Shown here: in pieces, positions 1 through 5,000 of the stretch
Layout: each line of letters starts with the position of its first letter
Numbering within the stretch: the stretch's first letter is position 1
Assembly (NCBI GenBank): GCA_018238825.1
Contig: JABCSP010000194.1
Location: 1 to 5,000 of the forward strand
Source: Candidatus Thorarchaeota archaeon
GTDB lineage: Archaea > Asgardarchaeota > Thorarchaeia > Thorarchaeales > Thorarchaeaceae
Direction: 5' to 3'
DNA: 5,000 nucleotides
Translations under genes and position numbers: made by a program
Notes under the pieces: model-generated
Databases searched by the model: none
The model's input: only the letters and a program-made list of their open reading frames with translations
What the model was told of the DNA's origin: nothing

Positions 1-436
1 GATTGCTACTCAGTTCAGGAATAGTTTCAGATGGTCTATCATGAGTTCCCAGAACTTCTTTTGCACCAGCAGATTTCAGTGCGCCAAGTATTGCATCTTC
101 ACGTTCTTTCCTATAGTAGAACAGATTAATCTCTAGTAGTGCTCCTGTCAGTTCAGATAAAGTGACGGTGTCCTCTGGTACAAGTGCACAAACATTCCCA
201 TTGACACTAATGACAGGATAACTGGCAGTTAGCATAGCTGCCACAGCAACCTTGACTGCATGTTTTGCAATATCATTCGTCTTCTCACCGATGAGATAAT
301 CAAAAGCTTCTCCACGACCATGAGCAAGAAGTCCTGCTGTTGCTACCTCATGCCGTGTGTGACCTTCAATTATTTTTTCTCGAGTTTCTAAAGAAACCTT
401 ACGAGGATGATCATCAGGTATCTCTATCTTTACCAT
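1..436 (-). CDS. 4-phosphopantoate--beta-alanine ligase (phosphopantothenate synthetase, PPS), C-terminus missing
   Basis: This enzyme joins 4-phosphopantoate to beta-alanine using ATP, giving 4'-phosphopantothenate. It is the archaeal replacement for PanC acting on an already phosphorylated substrate. The first 145 residues are visible and the frame stays open to the window edge. Archaeal PPS proteins are about 250-260 aa, so roughly 110 residues lie outside. Family signatures seen: an N-terminal IPDDHPR (residues 5-11), then AGLLAHGRGEAFDYLIGEKT (35-54), then PVISVNGNVCALVPE (74-88), then EINLFYYRKER (102-112) with GAKEVLG further on (about residues 119-125). These match the conserved substrate- and nucleotide-binding blocks as I remember them from methanogen and Thermococcus homologues. 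The ATG at 434-436 is supported by a strong Shine-Dalgarno site and by the family N-terminus. It overlaps the end of the pantoate kinase gene by 7 bp in another frame, so translation is probably coupled. No defect is seen. Confidence 0.95.
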   Translation of the reverse strand, partial: MVKIEIPDDHPRKVSLETREKIIEGHTRHEVATAGLLAHGRGEAFDYLIGEKTNDIAKHAVKVAVAAMLTASYPVISVNGNVCALVPEDTVTLSELTGALLEINLFYYRKEREDAILGALKSAGAKEVLGTHDRPSETIPELSSN

Positions 437-1335
437 GAAACCAACCTCCCGCCATCTTCTGAAATGCTTGTGATTTTAACTTGAGATATATTCCAGTACT
501 TTGTGAGAATATCAACTGCCTTCTGAGACTGTTTCTCATTGCAGAGACAGAAAACAGAATCGCCTAACATAACCATGCTTGATTGATTTAATTCTGAATT
601 ATCCAGGTCCCGAAGAGCCGCATTCACACGTCTGGTAGACAAACCAATTGCTTTCGTAAATTCCCTTGAACAAGAAATGAAAGTATCAAGTGAGGGATTG
701 TCAATAATCCGTCCAACTAGCTTATCGCCAACAGCATTAATTCTAGTGCGACTCTGCCGATTTGTCAAAATATCATGAGTCTTCAATCCGGGGGCTCCTG
801 CTAAAACAACAGTCAATGATTCGCTATCGGGAATATTCACGACCTTGCCTATTCCAGGTCCACCAGGATGTATACGAATTTCGATACCACCCAATGTCTG
901 AGCAATGACATCACCAAGACCAGTTCGATTCTCAATTTCTGCACAGTGAGCATATTCTGCTGCACTTGTATCGCTCATTGTAGAATCAAGAATATGGCCG
1001 AGAGCAAGTGCAGTACCCAGAGCCCCAGCTCCAGATGCTCCAAAACCAACTCCAGATGGAAGAGAGGACTTGTGTGTAACTGTAACCTTGAACTGCCTCT
1101 CGTATTCCTCGACCAATCTTCTTACCACCGTTTTTGTCACATTAGCATCGATGTCTTCATCATTGTATATTGTTGTAATCTCAAGCGATTCACTTTGTAT
1201 TGCACTGACAGTGGTGAGTGTTCCTATCTCCACCGAGAATCCAGCGCCTGTTGATCCACACTCTAAGGGATTCTTCTTCTCGTCAAAGATTCTGAAAACT
1301 CCCGTAATGTGGCCGGGCACAAAAGCTTGTGCCAT
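430..1335 (-). CDS. Pantoate kinase (PoK), archaeal GHMP-kinase family
   Basis: PoK phosphorylates pantoate with ATP to 4-phosphopantoate, the first archaea-specific step of CoA synthesis, in the cytoplasm. From the chosen start the protein is 301 aa, close to family length. Visible motifs: FVPGHITG at residues 5-12, the usual archaeal PoK N-terminus; CGSTGAGFS (26-34); the GHMP phosphate-binding loop PSGVGFGASGAGALG (93-107); and ENRTGLGDV followed by a GG and a GGPG turn (135-161), a block typical of this family. The start is a choice. ATG 1333-1335 begins MAQAFVPGHITG, as homologues do. ATG 1372-1374 would add 13 residues, has a weak GGGA in front, and would be almost leaderless on the TATA box at 1396-1401. 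An open frame runs further up to 1473 only through promoter-like DNA. The gene is followed by PPS with a 7-bp ATGGTAA overlap, which places two consecutive pathway steps on one transcript. Confidence 0.93.
   Translation of the reverse strand: MAQAFVPGHITGVFRIFDEKKNPLECGSTGAGFSVEIGTLTTVSAIQSESLEITTIYNDEDIDANVTKTVVRRLVEEYERQFKVTVTHKSSLPSGVGFGASGAGALGTALALGHILDSTMSDTSAAEYAHCAEIENRTGLGDVIAQTLGGIEIRIHPGGPGIGKVVNIPDSESLTVVLAGAPGLKTHDILTNRQSRTRINAVGDKLVGRIIDNPSLDTFISCSREFTKAIGLSTRRVNAALRDLDNSELNQSSMVMLGDSVFCLCNEKQSQKAVDILTKYWNISQVKITSISEDGGRLVSW
444..450 (-). promoter_or_regulatory. Strong Shine-Dalgarno site for PPS, inside the end of the PoK gene
   Basis: Read on the minus strand this is GGGAGGT, a near-perfect match to the archaeal anti-Shine-Dalgarno sequence, with 7 bases before the PPS ATG. 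It lies within the last codons of pantoate kinase (the Gly-Arg-Leu near its C-terminus). It fixes the PPS start and suggests re-initiation or coupling after PoK is translated. Confidence 0.85.
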
Positions 1336-1395
1336 TATTGGCGTATCATCTATAGTGTTCAAGGTGTCAGTCATATTTTTCCCAGCAAACTCATG

Positions 1396-1401
1396 TATAA
1401 A
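1396..1401 (-). promoter_or_regulatory. Probable TATA box of the PoK-PPS unit
   Basis: The minus strand reads CTTTATACA here, a good archaeal TATA element. Transcription starting about 25 bases downstream would begin near 1372-1375. That gives a leader of roughly 37 bases before the ATG at 1335, or an almost leaderless message from the ATG at 1374. Position and sequence are seen; activity is inferred. Confidence 0.5.
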
Positions 1402-1435
1402 GTAATACCATGTATATCGCGCGTCATACCCATCA

Positions 1436-1453
1436 GTATATACAGGTATATAC
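1436..1453. repeat. Tandem pair of GTATATAC palindromes upstream of PoK
   Basis: The 8-bp perfect palindrome GTATATAC occurs at 1436-1443 and again at 1446-1453, exactly 10 bp (one helical turn) apart. A partial copy, GTATAT, lies at 1412-1417. The pair sits about 35-57 bp upstream of the probable PoK TATA box, in non-coding DNA between PoK and the unknown gene. It could be an activator or repressor site, or simply AT-rich promoter DNA with additional TATA-like elements. Confidence 0.45.
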
Positions 1454-1483
1454 ATTGTGTTTAAGTCAAACAAAAGTCGATTA

Positions 1484-1497
1484 AAATAGGCCTATTT
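1484..1497 (-). terminator. 14-bp palindrome with T-rich tail at the end of the unknown gene, possible terminator
   Basis: AAATAGGCCTATTT is a perfect 14-bp palindrome spanning the TAG stop of the upstream 283-aa gene. On the minus strand it is followed by T-rich DNA with TTTT runs. As RNA it would form only a short AU stem with a GGCC loop, so termination by hairpin is weak. T-runs alone can end archaeal transcripts. It could equally be a protein-binding site. Confidence 0.3.
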
Positions 1498-2343
1498 CAA
1501 TGGAACCAGGCTTGTATACTGCTTCACCCGCGGATCAGCAGAAGCTGGAGCAGGATATGCCCATCGTGCATCAATATCGCGTCCACTCAAATCAAAGACA
1601 TTGAAGCTTCCTGATGACCAAGTAAGTGGGCTGAAACCAAGAAGAAGTGTTTGTGTTCTCCAGCTTGAAACACAAATGTGTCGATTCATACCAGCTGTCG
1701 GAACTACAAGAAAGACGTTTGAGAGTTCCATGAGGAGAGAAGTACTGATACGGTAGAAGAAGCTGTAAGTTTTCCTATGCTCTTCAGTTCCTTGTTCACG
1801 AAGGTCGTTTAGGTATCTGATAATTGTTTCATCATGAACTGAGGGATCCATCACATCAGATAGCTCTTCCACATCAACAACAACAGCTGTTTCAAAGTAA
1901 TATGCAAGCGGAAACTCTGTGACATGAAAGATGATGAATTTGTTCTTCGTAATAGCCTGGTATAGATGTTGAAAGATTGCTTGTTTTGAATAGAGCGAAT
2001 TGACATCTAAAGATGCGGGATTGAAGTTCTCAAACTCGTCCGAAACAATAAGACGAAACATATCATCTAGCATATCACCGTCATAACCAATTCTCACAAC
2101 ATGATAGGGGCGGTCACCAGAATTCTCATCCATTCGCTTTGTGGAAACAAGAAATTCATTATAGTCTCGCAGAAATGTATCAACCTCATTGTCATTATCA
2201 GTAACAAAGAGTGATTGTGTGGGTGTATCGAGAGCTGATACTACTTTATCGTATGCTTGAAAACGAGCCTTCTTCTCAGCATCAAATCCTTTGAGAAGAG
2301 CTTCCAAGTCACGAGTAGAGTCAGCCAAATTTTCCACATCCAC
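1492..2343 (-). CDS. Uncharacterised 283-aa soluble protein
   Basis: I do not recognise this family. The frame is open for 283 codons, ends in TAG, and starts at GTG 2341-2343. A second GTG lies two codons on, and the first in-frame ATG is only at residue 71 (2131-2133). No good Shine-Dalgarno precedes either GTG, so the start is uncertain. The protein is acidic and has no signal peptide or membrane segment. Residues 1-40 look helical and highly charged. The rest alternates predicted strands and helices: a strand near 44-48, HVVRIGYDG (81-89), a hydrophobic strand KFIIFHVTEF (135-144), AVVVDVEEL (153-161), and NVFLVVPTAGM (209-219). The C-terminal part is rich in Trp, Ser and Pro. The alternation suggests an alpha/beta fold, perhaps a degenerate NTPase-like one, but no Walker A glycine-lysine loop is visible. 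It lies between CoaBC and PoK-PPS, which may hint at a CoA-related role. Confidence 0.8.
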   Translation of the reverse strand: MDVENLADSTRDLEALLKGFDAEKKARFQAYDKVVSALDTPTQSLFVTDNDNEVDTFLRDYNEFLVSTKRMDENSGDRPYHVVRIGYDGDMLDDMFRLIVSDEFENFNPASLDVNSLYSKQAIFQHLYQAITKNKFIIFHVTEFPLAYYFETAVVVDVEELSDVMDPSVHDETIIRYLNDLREQGTEEHRKTYSFFYRISTSLLMELSNVFLVVPTAGMNRHICVSSWRTQTLLLGFSPLTWSSGSFNVFDLSGRDIDARWAYPAPASADPRVKQYTSLVPLK

Positions 2344-2427
2344 AATGGATTGTTATTGCATATCAAGTTCCCTATTTCCCAAACCCGCGAGAAATGAGCC
2401 TCGGAACCTGTCTAGTGCAATCCATTT

Positions 2428-2452
2428 ACGGCCAATCCACTAAGATGGCCGT
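2428..2452. repeat. 7-bp GC-rich inverted repeat (ACGGCCA/TGGCCGT)
   Basis: ACGGCCA at 2428-2434 is matched by its exact reverse complement TGGCCGT at 2446-2452, with an 11-base loop. It can form a stable small hairpin on either strand, or serve as a two-half-site operator with centres 18 bp apart. It is about 85 bp upstream of the start of the unknown gene and about 170 bp upstream of CoaBC. Its role is unknown. Confidence 0.45.
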
Positions 2453-2501
2453 CACCAACACTCTCGGTCATCCGCGTTGTCATTAATATTCTTTGCCTAG
2501 A

Positions 2502-2521
2502 TGATACCCTTAGTAGTATCA
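2502..2521. repeat. Inverted repeat TGATAC-N8-GTATCA
   Basis: Two perfect 6-bp half-sites (2502-2507 and 2516-2521) are separated by 8 bases, with half-site centres about 14 bp apart. The layout resembles a dimeric regulator's operator more than a terminator, since no T-run follows. It lies about 100 bp upstream of the CoaBC start. Function is inferred from shape only. Confidence 0.4.
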
Positions 2522-2568
2522 CCACGATTTTAGTTAGTGAGTGAACGGTTCCGCAACTCTTATTCGGC

Positions 2569-2581
2569 TTCTGGTACAGAA
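2569..2581. repeat. Short palindrome TTCTG-GTA-CAGAA before CoaBC
   Basis: A 5-bp perfect inverted repeat with a 3-base centre, 39-51 bases before the CoaBC ATG. It is close to where transcription might start, so it could be a repressor site or a leader hairpin. Repeats this short are common by chance. Confidence 0.25.
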
Positions 2582-2606
2582 ACTCAACGTCCACAGAAAA
2601 AAATGC

Positions 2607-2611
2607 GGTGA
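2607..2611 (+). promoter_or_regulatory. Shine-Dalgarno site that decides the CoaBC start
   Basis: GGTGA lies 8 bases before ATG 2620-2622, a normal archaeal spacing. It overlaps the alternative upstream GTG codon (2608-2610), which therefore looks like part of the ribosome-binding site and not a start. Confidence 0.6.
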
Positions 2612-2619
2612 AATGCCCT

Positions 2620-3858
2620 ATGGAACATACATCCAAACTAATCAAGGGAAGCCTAAGTAGCGTGCTAGAAGGGGAAAAAATCACCCTATGCGTCACAGGC
2701 AGCGTTGCAGCAGTGGAATGCGTTGCCATTTCAAGAAAGCTCATGCGCCATGGAGCAGAAATTTACACCGTAATGAGTGAAATGGGGACAAAGATTGTTC
2801 ATCCATATTTACTTGAATGGGCAACAGGTAATCCGGTCATAACAAAACTGACTGGTCAGATAGAACACATTACTCTGGCTGGAAAACATGATGGTCATGT
2901 CGATCTAGTGCTTATTGCTCCAGCTACGGCAAATACGATAGGAAAGGTAGCAAATGGTATTGATGATACTCCTGTTACTACAACTGTATCATCCGCTATT
3001 GGTGCAAAAATCCCTGTCGTGGTTGTACCTGCAATGCATGAATCTATGTATGATCACCCGGCGGTTATTGAAAATATTGAGAAACTCAAGTCAATGGGGA
3101 TTGGTATTGTTTCCCCAAGAATGGAAGAAGCAAAAGCTAAAATTCCTGATGTAGACACAATTGTGGATTTTGTACTTGGAGTCCTTGGCCCAAAGGATCT
3201 TGTAAATCATCATTTTGTTGTTTCAGCAGGACCTACACGAGGTTGGATTGACCGCGTTCGATTCATCTCGAACCCATCCACTGGTAAGATGGGTATAGCC
3301 TTGGTTCATGAGTTGATTTCACGTGGCGCATCAGTTACACTGGTTCTTGGCCCAACTGCACAAGTACCTCCAGCCCAAGCAGAAGTAATCAACGTGACAA
3401 CATCCGAAGAGATGATGGATGCCGTCATGAAGTCACTTACTGATCAGAAGACTGAGTGCTTCATCTCAACTGCAGCAGTTCTGGACTATGTACCATCTAA
3501 GAAAGAGGATAGTAAAATAGCATCTGGGAAGAGTAGCCTTTCATTAGACTTGGTGCCAACAAAGAAGATCATAGAAGCAGCTCGTAAGAAATTCAAGAGT
3601 CTCTTTATTGTTGGATTTAAAGTTGAATCAGGAATAAGTAAGAAAGAATTGGAGAAACGGGCAAGAACTAAGATTGAAGCAGGGATTTGTAATCTTGTTA
3701 TTGCTAATGATGAACAGAAAAAAGGTGTTGCCTTCGAATCCGATACAAATGAGGTTCTGATTGTTGGCCCAGAAGGTTCAGTTAATCATGTTCCACTTGC
3801 ATCTAAAAGGGAAATAGCACACCATATAGTAGATTCAATAGTGGAAAAAATGAAGTGA
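2620..3858 (+). CDS. coaBC: Bifunctional phosphopantothenoylcysteine decarboxylase / phosphopantothenate--cysteine ligase
   Basis: CoaBC ligates cysteine to 4'-phosphopantothenate (CoaB, nucleotide triphosphate-dependent) and then decarboxylates the product to 4'-phosphopantetheine (CoaC, FMN-dependent). The 412-aa length fits archaeal homologues. CoaC half, residues 1 to about 195: TGSVA near 26-30, the conserved His in GQIEHITL (His 83), PATANT (101-106) and VPAMHESMY (136-144). The last of these has His where bacterial enzymes have Asn in PxMNxxMW. The bacterial Cys-containing lid is represented by SPRMEEAKAK, without Cys, as I recall for archaeal forms. CoaB half: SAGPTRGWIDRVRFISN (202-218), STGKMG (220-225), AAVLDY (285-290), VGFKVES (331-337) and IANDE (361-365). 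ATG 2620 is preferred over GTG 2608 because of the GGTGA spacing and because HTSKLIKG near the N-terminus aligns with the archaeal family start. It converges on the Roadblock gene with only 10 bp between stop codons. Confidence 0.96.
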   Translation: MEHTSKLIKGSLSSVLEGEKITLCVTGSVAAVECVAISRKLMRHGAEIYTVMSEMGTKIVHPYLLEWATGNPVITKLTGQIEHITLAGKHDGHVDLVLIAPATANTIGKVANGIDDTPVTTTVSSAIGAKIPVVVVPAMHESMYDHPAVIENIEKLKSMGIGIVSPRMEEAKAKIPDVDTIVDFVLGVLGPKDLVNHHFVVSAGPTRGWIDRVRFISNPSTGKMGIALVHELISRGASVTLVLGPTAQVPPAQAEVINVTTSEEMMDAVMKSLTDQKTECFISTAAVLDYVPSKKEDSKIASGKSSLSLDLVPTKKIIEAARKKFKSLFIVGFKVESGISKKELEKRARTKIEAGICNLVIANDEQKKGVAFESDTNEVLIVGPEGSVNHVPLASKREIAHHIVDSIVEKMK

Positions 3859-3868
3859 AAAGAAGCAC

Positions 3869-4231
3869 TCATAAAATATCAAGTAGAGCTTCAGCCATTC
3901 GCTTCATGTCCATAAATATCAAACCGAGTTGGGCATCCACCTTAGCCAATACTAAGAAGACTGCACGATCGCCTACTGAAGTTATGAGAGTATATCCTTG
4001 ATCGCCTTTCACATAGATTTCAAGAAGATTCCCACGGTCAAGCTCCATTGTTGCTTTTTCGCCAAGAGATGTGATTGCTGCACTGATAGCCGCAACATTC
4101 TCTTGTTCACTCTCGGGTAGAGCTGAGGCAATCATAAGACCGTCTGGAGATACAAGAGCTGCACCTTCAACACCTGGGACTGTTTCAAAGTCGCGGATGA
4201 TTTTATTGATGCTATCGACGCGTGTAGACAT
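3869..4231 (-). CDS. Roadblock/LC7 (MglB-like) domain protein
   Basis: This is a 120-aa single-domain protein of the Roadblock/LC7 superfamily, small dimeric proteins that act as platforms or regulators for Ras-like GTPases in bacteria (MglB) and eukaryotes (LC7, Ragulator). Expected elements in order: helix SINKIIRDFETVPGV (7-21), beta hairpin GAALVSPDGLMIAS (23-36), long helix from about 44 to 64, three strands LLEIYVKGD, GYTLITSVGD and AVFLVLAKVD (69-99), and a final helix (about 103-119). The domain fills the protein, with no added segments. The start is ATG 4229-4231, chosen for the GAGGG site 7 bases upstream; a TTG at 4256-4258 in frame would add nine residues but lies about where transcription should begin. 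No GTPase gene is visible, so the partner is unknown. Its TATA box suggests its own promoter, although it follows the surface-protein gene on the same strand by 83 bp. Confidence 0.9.
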   Translation of the reverse strand: MSTRVDSINKIIRDFETVPGVEGAALVSPDGLMIASALPESEQENVAAISAAITSLGEKATMELDRGNLLEIYVKGDQGYTLITSVGDRAVFLVLAKVDAQLGLIFMDMKRMAEALLDIL

Positions 4232-4238
4232 ACTAGGA

Positions 4239-4243
4239 CCCTC
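4239..4243 (-). promoter_or_regulatory. Shine-Dalgarno site of the Roadblock gene
   Basis: The minus strand reads GAGGG, 7 bases before ATG 4231. It supports this start over the upstream in-frame TTG. Confidence 0.7.
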
Positions 4244-4278
4244 GAGTAATCCGAACAAGGGCTAGTCAGTGCAGTGAA

Positions 4279-4285
4279 TATAAAA
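4279..4285 (-). promoter_or_regulatory. TATA box of the Roadblock gene
   Basis: The minus strand reads GGTTTTATATT, a strong archaeal TATA element. A start about 25 bases downstream falls near 4256, giving a leader of about 25 bases that contains the GAGGG site. The geometry of promoter, leader and ATG is self-consistent. Confidence 0.6.
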
Positions 4286-4314
4286 CCTTATTGCAAACAG
4301 GCATAAAATGCGCA

Positions 4315-5000
4315 TTATACTCCAAAGAACTCCTTTGCATCAAATTTACCATCTTCCTCTTTCTGTTTTTTCTGCTCTTCCTTGGATTTTCCTTTCGGTT
4401 TTGGACCCTTGTCACGCTTGAAGGTGAAAGATTCACCGCGTCTTCGTTTGAGATAAATCCAACTACCTACAGCAATAGCTACTACACCTACAAATAATCC
4501 AATAGTAAGCCATGGGAAGGGGCGGATGAAGATAAAATCTTCAAATACAATTGACAATGTATCATATCCAACTCTACTCGCTTCAAGTCTTATATCGAAT
4601 GTACCCAGATGAGCGGTAGTGAATTCTCCAGTGAGTGTGACCGTATATATTCCAGAACCAACTTCTACAACATCAGCTTCAGTGGTATTCAACCACAAAC
4701 TAAGGTTAGCTGAATTTACAGCATTGCCCTCCAAGTCAGATAGTTCCACAGTTATTGTCACGCTATCACTAGCCCAGATGATAATCTGACTTAGAGAAAT
4801 CGCCCGTACCAAAATGGAAGGAGCGGAAACCCATGCTAGAATGTTTTCCACTAAATCTTCTAAAGCCGATCCAGCAGGATCAGTTGTCGCCATCATAATT
4901 TTCCCAGAGCCAACAGAACTAGCAACAATCAAAGGATTGGAATTAGAAGTCGCGATAACTGAGAAATTAGCCCATGGAGATTCAAAGTGACCTTCATAGT
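4315..5000 (-). CDS. C-terminal part of a membrane-anchored surface protein with an Ig-like domain
   Basis: The frame is open from the right window edge to the TAA at 4315-4317, showing the last 227 residues; the N-terminus lies outside. A TTG at 4930-4932 could be mistaken for a start, but coding-like sequence continues upstream of it. Visible parts, numbered from the edge: residues 1-60 look like the end of an alpha/beta domain, with PLIVASSVGSGKIMMATTDP then a helix ending ILAWVSAP, similar in pattern to the tail of glutamine-amidotransferase-like or DUF4350-type domains. Residues about 64-158 are beta-rich and Ig-like (SVTITVELSDLEGNAV, GIYTVTLTGEF, FDIRLEASRVGYDTL). Residues 163-183 form one membrane helix followed by KRRR. 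The last 40 residues are a Lys/Glu-rich tail ending EFFGV. Positive charge after the helix predicts an outside N-terminus and a cytoplasmic tail. Sequons NFS, NLS and NTT allow N-glycosylation. Ligand and function are unknown. Confidence 0.82.
   Translation of the reverse strand, partial: YEGHFESPWANFSVIATSNSNPLIVASSVGSGKIMMATTDPAGSALEDLVENILAWVSAPSILVRAISLSQIIIWASDSVTITVELSDLEGNAVNSANLSLWLNTTEADVVEVGSGIYTVTLTGEFTTAHLGTFDIRLEASRVGYDTLSIVFEDFIFIRPFPWLTIGLFVGVVAIAVGSWIYLKRRRGESFTFKRDKGPKPKGKSKEEQKKQKEEDGKFDAKEFFGV

Larger units (their letters stand above)
2344..2619. other. Divergent intergenic region with several short inverted repeats
   Basis: This 276-bp stretch separates the unknown minus-strand gene from CoaBC on the plus strand and must hold both promoters. 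I see no convincing gene in it. It contains three inverted repeats, listed separately. The heptamer CAATCCA occurs twice directly (2418-2424 and 2434-2440) and once inverted (2346-2352). Possible TATA elements are weak: TTAATATT near 2483-2490 and a TTTTAG-type element near 2528-2533 for CoaBC, and CTTGATATG at 2359-2367 (minus strand) for the unknown gene. None is clear enough to call. Confidence 0.5.

Noticed and set aside
868..1405. Open plus-strand frames of 111-128 codons opposite PoK
   Set aside because: They lie entirely antisense to a well-supported PoK gene, their translations are low in complexity and rich in Cys and Ser, and no family is recognisable.
2541..2560. GGTTCCGC segment resembling a tRNA T-loop
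   Set aside because: The T-loop consensus is not met and no acceptor, D or anticodon stems can be drawn around it.
2608..2619. GTG start four codons upstream for CoaBC
   Set aside because: The GTG is part of the GGTGA ribosome site correctly spaced for ATG 2620, and the family alignment needs no extra residues.
2412..2744. A 110-codon minus-strand frame covering the intergenic region and the 5' end of CoaBC
   Set aside because: It overlaps the real CoaBC coding sequence antisense, has no ribosome site I can see, and its product resembles no domain. It probably reflects open frame by chance.
4301..4311. Small inverted repeat GCAT-AAA-ATGC just after the surface-protein stop, considered as a terminator
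   Set aside because: The stem is only 4 bp with a 3-base loop, and no T-run follows directly.
4071..4497. Two short plus-strand frames (64 and 68 codons) opposite the Roadblock and surface-protein genes
   Set aside because: Both are antisense to genes with clear domains or topology. The second has a hydrophobic stretch only because it is the complement of the Lys/Glu-rich tail.
1..5000. CRISPR arrays, insertion sequences, integrase or attachment sites
   Set aside because: No regularly spaced repeats, no transposase or recombinase coding sequence, and no terminal inverted repeats with target duplications were seen.

Overview
The window looks like a piece of an archaeal chromosome. The main evidence is the archaeal version of coenzyme A synthesis: pantoate kinase plus phosphopantothenate synthetase, in place of bacterial PanC and PanK, together with an archaeal-type CoaBC. 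TATA-box promoters and a surface protein with a single C-terminal membrane anchor agree with this. A stand-alone Roadblock/LC7 protein next to an Ig-like surface protein, and moderate-to-low GC, hint at an Asgard-type archaeon such as a thorarchaeote. That placement is an inference and not proven by this window.

Layout, left to right. Bases 1-1335 (minus strand) hold a two-gene unit, pantoate kinase (PoK) followed by phosphopantothenate synthetase (PPS). The two genes overlap by 7 bp, and PPS runs off the left edge. Bases 1336-1491 are its likely promoter region, with a TATA box, a tandem pair of 8-bp palindromes and a 14-bp palindrome on the upstream gene's stop codon. Bases 1492-2343 (minus) encode an unrecognised 283-aa soluble protein. 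Bases 2344-2619 are a divergent intergenic region rich in short inverted repeats. Bases 2620-3858 (plus) encode the bifunctional CoaBC. Ten bases further on, tail to tail, is a small Roadblock/LC7 gene (3869-4231, minus) with its own TATA box and Shine-Dalgarno site. Bases 4315-5000 (minus) encode the C-terminal part of a membrane-anchored surface protein that continues beyond the right edge.

How the genes work together: PoK makes 4-phosphopantoate, PPS joins it to beta-alanine to give 4'-phosphopantothenate, and CoaBC adds cysteine and decarboxylates the product to 4'-phosphopantetheine. The window therefore carries the whole central stretch of archaeal CoA synthesis. The unknown 283-aa protein sits between the two halves of that pathway. 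The Roadblock and surface-protein genes appear to be a separate unit with no evident link to CoA.

No RNA gene, mobile element or CRISPR array was seen. The best candidates for something undescribed are the 283-aa protein and the operator-like repeats upstream of the CoA genes.
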